Assembly (NCBI GenBank): GCA_937898715.1
Contig: CALEKA010000028.1
Span: 1 to 11,603 of the forward strand
Direction: 5' to 3'
Length of the DNA: 11,603 nucleotides
Source: an uncultured Prevotella sp.
GTDB lineage: Bacteria; Bacteroidota; Bacteroidia; Bacteroidales; Bacteroidaceae
The position numbers were made by a program, and so were the translations under genes. Numbering within the stretch: position 1 is the stretch's first letter; every line of letters begins with the position of its first letter. Positions 7,560 through 11,603 of this stretch are shown one piece after another. The notes under the pieces were generated by a model, which worked only from the letters and a program-made list of their open reading frames with translations, did no database searches and was not told the DNA's origin.

Positions 7560-8741
7560 TCAATGGTGGAACAGACGAATACCTGTGAAGGCCATTGCCA
7601 TATTGTACTTATTGCAAGTGGCAATCACATGATCATCGCGTACACTACCACCAGCTTGTGCTACATATTGCACACCGCTCTTATGAGCACGCTCTATGTT
7701 GTCACCGAAGGGGAAGAATGCGTCTGATCCAAGAGCCACATTCGTGTTCTGAGCTATCCATGCTTTCTTTTCTTCCATTGTAAGTACTTCGGGCTTCTCA
7801 GTAAAGAACTGTTGCCATGCTCCATCAGCCAATACATCATCGTGATCTTCCGAGATATAGATATCTATTGTATTGTCACGATCGGCACGACGTATCTTTT
7901 CCACCCAAGGCAAGTTCATCACCTTCGGATGCTGACGCAGCCACCAAATGTCGGCCTTATTGCCGGCCAAACGCGTACAATGGATACGACTTTGCTGACC
8001 TGCCCCGATACCAATAGCTTGGCCATCCTTTACATAGCATACAGAGTTCGACTGCGTATACTTCAATGTAATGAGCGCAATCTTAAGATCACGCTTTGCT
8101 TCTTCTGTAAAGGTCTTATTGTCTGTGGGGATATTATCAAAGAGGGTGTCGCTTGAGAGGTCAATCTCATTTCTTCCCTGTTCGAAGGTGATGCCAAACA
8201 CTTGCTTATGTTCTATTGGAGCAGGACGATAGTTGACGTCCATCTTGAGGATAACATAAGTGCCCTTACGCTTTGAACGCAAGATTTCAAGTGCTTCAGG
8301 CGTATAGTCAGGAGCAATAATTCCATCGCTCACCTCGCGCTTGATGAGCAAGGCTGTAGCTTTATCACAAGTGTCGGACAGAGAGATGAAATCGCCATAC
8401 GACGACATTCGATCCGCACCACGAGCACGCGCATACGCTGTGGCAATGGGCGAGAGAGGTTCCTCTATATCGTCGACAAAATAGATTTTGCGAAGTGTGT
8501 CGCTCATGGGAATGCCAATGGCTGCACCTGCTGGAGATACGTGCTTAAACGAAGCCGCTGCTGGCACGCCTGTGGCGGCACGAAGTTCGCGAACGAGTTG
8601 CCAACCGTTGAGCGCGTCAAGAAAATTGATATAACCAGGACGTCCGCCCAATACTTCTATAGGAAGTTCACCTTCTTCGGCGTAGATACGAGCTGGCTTT
8701 TGGTTGGGATTACAACCGTACTTAAGAGAAAGCTCTTTCAT
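7560..8741 (-). CDS. purH: Stand-alone AICAR transformylase (PurH C-terminal half)
   Basis: AICAR transformylase adds a formyl group from 10-formyl-tetrahydrofolate to AICAR, giving FAICAR, the ninth step of IMP synthesis, in the cytoplasm. The 393 residues start directly with the transformylase motif LKYGCNPNQKPA (6-17), where bifunctional PurH has RYGENPHQ after its IMP cyclohydrolase domain. The catalytic Lys66-His67 pair is in FKHVSPAG. Other family motifs are YARARGADRMSSYGDFIS, DGIIAPDY, LKYTQSNSV, IGIGAGQQSRIHC, and the C-terminal SDAFFPFGDNIERAHKSGV and GGSVRDDHVI. It therefore looks catalytically complete. The cyclohydrolase half (about 200 residues) is absent, not merely truncated: the ATG is at 8739-8741 with ordinary intergenic sequence upstream. 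Ring closure of FAICAR must come from a full PurH or a separate enzyme elsewhere. The symbol is used in the sense of its transformylase half. Confidence 0.93.
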   Translation of the reverse strand: MKELSLKYGCNPNQKPARIYAEEGELPIEVLGGRPGYINFLDALNGWQLVRELRAATGVPAAASFKHVSPAGAAIGIPMSDTLRKIYFVDDIEEPLSPIATAYARARGADRMSSYGDFISLSDTCDKATALLIKREVSDGIIAPDYTPEALEILRSKRKGTYVILKMDVNYRPAPIEHKQVFGITFEQGRNEIDLSSDTLFDNIPTDNKTFTEEAKRDLKIALITLKYTQSNSVCYVKDGQAIGIGAGQQSRIHCTRLAGNKADIWWLRQHPKVMNLPWVEKIRRADRDNTIDIYISEDHDDVLADGAWQQFFTEKPEVLTMEEKKAWIAQNTNVALGSDAFFPFGDNIERAHKSGVQYVAQAGGSVRDDHVIATCNKYNMAMAFTGIRLFHH

Positions 8742-8927
8742 TGTGTTAAGATGGTATGATGTATATGAATGTTTGACGAATTACTCTGAGATGGTTACTA
8801 ACGAATACATACTTGGAGAATAATGACTTGGGAGTCTTAGTTATCTAATCCAAGAAGAAGAATCGGCAAACAGATAGGCTATTGAATCCTCATCTTTGAC
8901 CATTCTATCATTCCTTGGCTTAGCTCA

Positions 8928-9194
8928 CTACTCTACAATTCCGCATTCAGTCCACTGCTGAACAACGTTTTCAGCATCAGCCAGTGCTGTATCGGGGTTC
9001 ACCTCATAAGCTTCGCACAAGAGGTCGGCCAAACGTTGAGCATCAAACTTATCTTGGCCTACAGCTTGCCACAAATAAGCAGCGGTTTCGTTGAGCGAAA
9101 TCATTTGATTGAAGTCTACGTTTTCTATACCCGTAGCGAGAATCACCTTCTCACCACAAATATCGCGTAGTTCGAATCCTTGTTTTACTTTCAT
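8928..9194 (-). CDS. PqqD-like peptide-binding protein (RRE fold)
   Basis: This encodes 88 residues, the size of PqqD-family proteins. PqqD proteins form a winged-helix RiPP recognition element that binds the leader of a peptide and presents it to modifying enzymes. The visible family pattern is an N-terminal KQGFELRDICGEKVILATG, then a strand, then the hallmark LNETAAYLWQAV (residues 34-45). The helical part DAQRLADLLCEAYEVNPDTA follows, and the protein ends in a short V/I-rich strand (QQWTECGIVE). It has no signal peptide, so it is cytoplasmic. It is the last gene of a tight operon, ten bases after the peptidase stop. No peptide precursor or radical SAM partner is in the window, so its target is unknown. 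Bacteroidetes carry many PqqD-like genes outside PQQ pathways; PQQ synthesis is not implied. Confidence 0.85.
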   Translation of the reverse strand: MKVKQGFELRDICGEKVILATGIENVDFNQMISLNETAAYLWQAVGQDKFDAQRLADLLCEAYEVNPDTALADAENVVQQWTECGIVE

Positions 9195-9204
9195 AAGCTT
9201 CTGT

Positions 9205-9675
9205 TTATGGGTTCTTTAGAATAAGTCGGCGATAAATGCCCAATAGTATACGACGCATAGGAGTAAGCGCAAGCCATACAGACGAATAAAGCTTCCACTT
9301 GCGTTCTGTTACGAGATCGGGAGTCTTACGTCCTTTGCGATAAAAAGCTGTAGCTATGCCTATCACTTGCGTGTCTATACAATGCTCTACACCTTTTACA
9401 TTGCCATCGCCCTTAAGCGTGAGCTGATTGTCAGTACGGCTTATTACGCGATGAAGTACATACTGCTTAGGCTCTATTTCTGCTAACACGACATCGCGCA
9501 CGCTAATAGCTTCAGGGGTGATATGCTCTATCTTTACAATATCACGATTGTTGTCAAGAAAAGGACGCATGCTGTATCCTTTCACTCGAAATGTAGCAGT
9601 TTTACCCTGTTCTATCGCACGCTTAATTTCGGAGATGAGTATATCGTTGGGTACTTCTATCTTGCGCGTTTCCAT
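9205..9675 (-). CDS. S24/S26 family peptidase, Sec11-like Ser-His type, no N-terminal anchor
   Basis: This encodes 156 residues related to signal peptidase I and LexA-type proteases. The catalytic serine motif is VKGYSMRPFL (Ser35, about residues 31-40). RDVVLAEI (60-67) takes the place of the usual GDIV strand. LHRVI (74-78) puts His75 where bacterial signal peptidases have the general-base Lys, the arrangement of archaeal and eukaryotic Sec11-type enzymes. KGDGN (88-92) matches their downstream KGDxN motif. Unlike signal peptidases it has no N-terminal membrane helix. The C-terminal region (about 130-156) is hydrophobic and Arg-rich (LTPMRRILLGIYRRLIL) and may sit on the membrane surface. 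It lies ten bases after the kinase-like gene and ten before the PqqD-like gene. A role in cutting a substrate bound by PqqD or kinase is inferred; activity is not proven. Confidence 0.85.
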   Translation of the reverse strand: METRKIEVPNDILISEIKRAIEQGKTATFRVKGYSMRPFLDNNRDIVKIEHITPEAISVRDVVLAEIEPKQYVLHRVISRTDNQLTLKGDGNVKGVEHCIDTQVIGIATAFYRKGRKTPDLVTERKWKLYSSVWLALTPMRRILLGIYRRLILKNP

Positions 9676-9685
9676 GATGGATTGC

Positions 9686-10570
9686 TTACTTATGAGAGAT
9701 GGTGCGGTAGCTCAATTGCGCAGCTTCCTCGTCTGGACGGCATTTTAGGTAAAAAGCAGGCACACGCTGTACCACCATCTCTACGGTATGTGTGATATGA
9801 TTATATGAAGGTTTATCCCATATCATGGTAGAACATGATGAAAGGATTGATGCAAATGCGCGGAGGGGCGCTTCGCGACTGATTTCATTGTTTGGACTTT
9901 GTTCTAATCGCAAGAAAGCACCTACGGGCATTTTTAGATTGCGATAACAAGGAGTCTTACCACTCCATGGAGTTCCGTAGACGAGTGCTTGACCATCTGC
10001 CGGTATGCGAACAGCGGGGTTATCGTCATTGAGTAAGTCAGAACCAGGGATAAACTTGCGCCAAAGCGTAGAGTGTGTACTCTTGCCAGTTCCGCTTTTT
10101 CCAAGAAACAGATAGCCATATCCTTTATTCATCGTAACAGATGCATGCATCAATATTGTATCATAATAGGATGCTGAAAAGGCAAAAGCTATCATCATGG
10201 CATTGCCGAGGCCAAAGCTATGGTCGCATTCTTCGCCCAACAGCGCGATGTCGCAATGACTAAAGTCGGCATTCGTCTTCATAGCACATGCCAAGCGCCC
10301 CTCAACTGTGCTGATAACGACTTTATAACCATCCTGCAATTGATAGATGGCATGATTTGTTCCTCCACAGTCGAACTGTCCTATCTCCTCTCCCTCAGCT
10401 TCAGCATTCACTGCACCTTCACGAATGGTCGCAACAAGGACGACCTTTCCGTCTGGTCCCTGTGGTAAATAAAAAGGAGCATAGGAGGGAAGCAACTTCT
10501 TAATCAATTGCTTATCGTTAGCTTGAATGGCAAAACATAAGTCGGCCACCTTGAAATAAAGTGTTTCCAA
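9686..10570 (-). CDS. HPr kinase/SerK-like ATP-binding protein
   Basis: This encodes 294 residues. The C-terminal half has the HprK/PEP-carboxykinase-like P-loop fold: LMHASV (140-145), the Walker A loop GKSGTGKSTHS (157-167, Lys163), an acidic LLNDDNPAVR (179-188) that would hold magnesium, and YGTPWSGK (198-205). The N-terminal 120 residues are less recognisable, with strands and a YQLQDGYKVVIST stretch. HPr kinase itself is larger in its N-terminal domain and acts on Ser46 of HPr; the ThcoK-type relatives phosphorylate a C-terminal Ser of lasso peptide precursors. Automated annotation often calls such proteins PEP carboxykinase, which the length argues against. The start is TTG (10568-10570): only three codons separate it from an in-frame stop, and the next Met is near residue 97. 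It has 20 bases to the upstream gene, ten to the peptidase. The substrate is unknown. Confidence 0.85.
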   Translation of the reverse strand: METLYFKVADLCFAIQANDKQLIKKLLPSYAPFYLPQGPDGKVVLVATIREGAVNAEAEGEEIGQFDCGGTNHAIYQLQDGYKVVISTVEGRLACAMKTNADFSHCDIALLGEECDHSFGLGNAMMIAFAFSASYYDTILMHASVTMNKGYGYLFLGKSGTGKSTHSTLWRKFIPGSDLLNDDNPAVRIPADGQALVYGTPWSGKTPCYRNLKMPVGAFLRLEQSPNNEISREAPLRAFASILSSCSTMIWDKPSYNHITHTVEMVVQRVPAFYLKCRPDEEAAQLSYRTISHK

Positions 10571-10590
10571 TGTGATCAGTTATATAAAGA

Positions 10591-11001
10591 TTAGGGATTG
10601 GACAATCTGAACTCACTAATAGGAATTTCTATCAGTCTTACATGTGCATCCTTGCTCGCGTTGCGCCGCAACTTGAGATAGATTTTTTCAAGTTTGTTTC
10701 TATTCTTGTTGAAGAACACAGCACAAGTATAGACCTTACCCGTTTCCTGATCCAAGAAAGTCTTCATCTTGTTAGAGTAAGTCTGACGATCTTCAAGAAA
10801 TTTCGTATTCTTGTCTATACTACCCTCTTGCAGAGGTTGAATTGACGAAACGTAATTAACAGAATCGTTAAAGCAAGTTCCGTAAGTAAAGGCATAAATT
10901 GTGTTGCTCTTCTTTTGACCAAAAGCATTACAAGTCATGAGAAAAGTCACGCTAAGAAGCGCCGTGAACATCACGGAACGTTGAGAAATAAAGCGTTTCA
11001 T
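10591..11001 (-). CDS. Small exported hypothetical protein, first gene of the PqqD operon
   Basis: This encodes 136 residues from the ATG at 10999-11001. It has an N-terminal signal peptide: basic MKRFISQR, a hydrophobic core (VMFTALLSVTFLM, 10-22), and a likely signal peptidase I site after NAFG (cleavage near residue 28 before QKK). A Cys at 24 is not in a good lipobox, so a lipoprotein is less likely. The mature part (about 108 residues) has a TIYAFTYGTCFNDSVNYVSSIQ stretch and a basic segment (NKNRNKLEKIYLKLRRNASK). It ends in a short strand-like stretch. I do not recognise the family. It is 20 bases upstream of the kinase-like gene, with a promoter-like box just ahead, so it appears to lead the operon. 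It may be the system's cargo, target or sensor, but nothing in the sequence settles this. Confidence 0.8.
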   Translation of the reverse strand: MKRFISQRSVMFTALLSVTFLMTCNAFGQKKSNTIYAFTYGTCFNDSVNYVSSIQPLQEGSIDKNTKFLEDRQTYSNKMKTFLDQETGKVYTCAVFFNKNRNKLEKIYLKLRRNASKDAHVRLIEIPISEFRLSNP

Positions 11002-11026
11002 TGTGTTTCTATTTGCAATTTGCTGA

Positions 11027-11034
11027 CAAAGTTA
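11027..11034 (-). promoter_or_regulatory. Candidate -7 promoter box of the PqqD operon
   Basis: The minus strand reads TAACTTTG, a full match to TAnnTTTG, 25 bases before the ATG at 11001. A start near 11020 would give a leader of about 19 bases. The -33 position is only TTTT (19-base spacing). The box sits exactly where the 87-bp repeats end; the same place in each upstream repeat reads TAACTTTT, losing the final G. Confidence 0.5.
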
Positions 11035-11309
11035 GTGCAAATCGAATGCAGAAAAAAGCGAAAGACGAAGTTTTTTGCTTTTTTCTGCTGAGGTGCCGCC
11101 TTACTTGACGAAGAAAAGTTAGTGCAAATCGAATGCAGAAAAAAGCGAAAGACGAAGTTTTTTGCTTTTTTCTGCTGAGGTGCCGCCTTACTTGACGAAG
11201 AAAAGTTAGTGCAAATCGAATGCAGAAAAAAGCGAAAGACAAAGTTTTTTGCTTTTTTCTGCTGAGATGCCGCCTAACTTGACGAAGAAAAGTTAGTGCA
11301 AATCGAATG
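11031..11309. repeat. 87-bp tandem repeat, three copies plus an 18-bp partial
   Basis: The units are 11031-11117, 11118-11204 and 11205-11291, followed by GTTAGTGCAAATCGAATG again at 11292-11309. Units one and two are identical. Unit three differs at a few positions (for example GACAAAG for GACGAAG). Each unit holds a 12-bp perfect inverted repeat, GCAGAAAAAAGC with GCTTTTTTCTGC, around a 17-base loop (11048-11088, 11135-11175 and 11222-11262). The unit ends TTGACGAAGAAAA. An open frame crosses the array only because 87 is a multiple of three, so this is not taken as coding. Confidence 0.95.
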
Positions 11310-11339
11310 TATAGCAAAGAGGGAAAGACTTATTTTTTC

Positions 11340-11377
11340 AAGTTTTCTCTAAAGAAAGTCTTCTTTAGAGAAAACTT
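11340..11377. other. 17-bp perfect hairpin with a four-base loop
   Basis: Positions 11340-11356 (AAGTTTTCTCTAAAGAA) pair perfectly with 11361-11377, closing an AGTC loop. It lies between the 87-bp repeats and the window's right end. On the plus strand TTATTTTT follows, so it may terminate rightward transcripts. On the minus strand the following bases are A-rich, which argues against it stopping leftward ones. No plus-strand gene is present to need it. A smaller hairpin (CATTGC 11389-11394, GCAATG 11405-11410) follows directly. Confidence 0.7.
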
Positions 11378-11550
11378 CAGTTATTTTTCATTGCAATAAG
11401 ATAAGCAATGCCGATTTAAAGAAAGGAAAAACGCTACAAGATCTCTGATAATTACTTTCATTAGTACATTGCTATTCCACTTCTCTAAGTACATTATTGT
11501 TGGTCAAAGAACTTGTGTAAGGTCTTCTAAAGATGAGCATGCATGTTATC

Positions 11551-11603
11551 GTACACCGACCGATGCTCGTGCGTACACCGACCGATGCTCGTGCGTACAC
11601 CGA
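11551..11603. repeat. 22-bp tandem repeat running off the window
   Basis: The unit GTACACCGACCGATGCTCGTGC occurs at 11551-11572 and 11573-11594. The first nine bases of a third copy fill 11595-11603 and are cut by the window edge. The copies are identical. Twenty-two is not a multiple of three, so a coding repeat is unlikely. The copy number and the neighbouring gene cannot be seen. Confidence 0.9.

Noticed and set aside
8827..8854. Possible terminator after the PqqD-like gene (CTTGG with CCAAG)
   Set aside because: The outer stem is five base pairs with a large asymmetric bulge and no clear T run.
11009..11317. Open frame of 102 codons on the minus strand across the 87-bp repeats
   Set aside because: It is open only because the unit length is a multiple of three. 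The predicted product is a repeating Arg/Phe/Lys string, the first copy lies over the PqqD-operon promoter box, and hairpins fill each unit.
11551..11603. CRISPR array
   Set aside because: Copies are head to tail without spacers and no cas gene is present.

Overview
The window looks like chromosomal DNA of a Bacteroidales bacterium, probably Prevotella-like (Prevotellaceae). Three things suggest this. The protein content includes a DUF4290 protein, MurA with an Asp in the catalytic-Cys position, and PqqD/HprK-like proteins of Bacteroidetes style. The gene order DUF4290-murA-rimM-dxr-rseP is one I know from Bacteroidetes. Candidate promoters fit the Bacteroidetes -7 consensus TAnnTTTG rather than a sigma70 TATAAT box. 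The assignment rests on recognition, not on a database search. Every supported gene lies on the minus strand, so transcription runs from right to left in these coordinates.

From right to left: positions 11002-11603 carry no gene. They hold the start of a 22-bp tandem repeat at the window edge, a 17-bp perfect hairpin, and three 87-bp tandem repeats, each with its own 12-bp inverted repeat. These end at a promoter-like TAACTTTG just before a tight four-gene operon (11001 to 8928). That operon encodes a small exported protein of unknown function, an HPr-kinase/SerK-like ATP-binding protein, a Sec11-like S24/S26 Ser-His peptidase without an N-terminal membrane anchor, and a PqqD-like peptide-binding protein. 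The set resembles the tailoring and recognition parts of a RiPP (modified peptide) system, but no radical SAM enzyme, cyclase or obvious precursor peptide is present. It is the best candidate for a poorly described system here.

Next is a stand-alone AICAR transformylase (8741-7560), which is the C-terminal half of PurH without the IMP cyclohydrolase half. A 72-residue Lys/Arg-rich protein follows, then a strong bidirectional terminator hairpin (7191-7235). A gene-free stretch (6900-7275) separates this block from tsaB.

The left half is housekeeping: tsaB (tRNA t6A synthesis), then DUF4290, murA (peptidoglycan precursor), rimM (30S maturation), dxr (MEP isoprenoid pathway), rseP (site-2 protease) and a small charged hypothetical protein. 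The run closes with a strong hairpin at 72-118. A good Bacteroidetes promoter (GTTG, 20-bp spacer, TATGTTTG) sits just upstream of the DUF4290 gene and also settles its start codon. RimM, MurA, Dxr and RseP link ribosome maturation, cell-wall synthesis, isoprenoid supply (needed for the undecaprenyl carrier) and envelope stress proteolysis.
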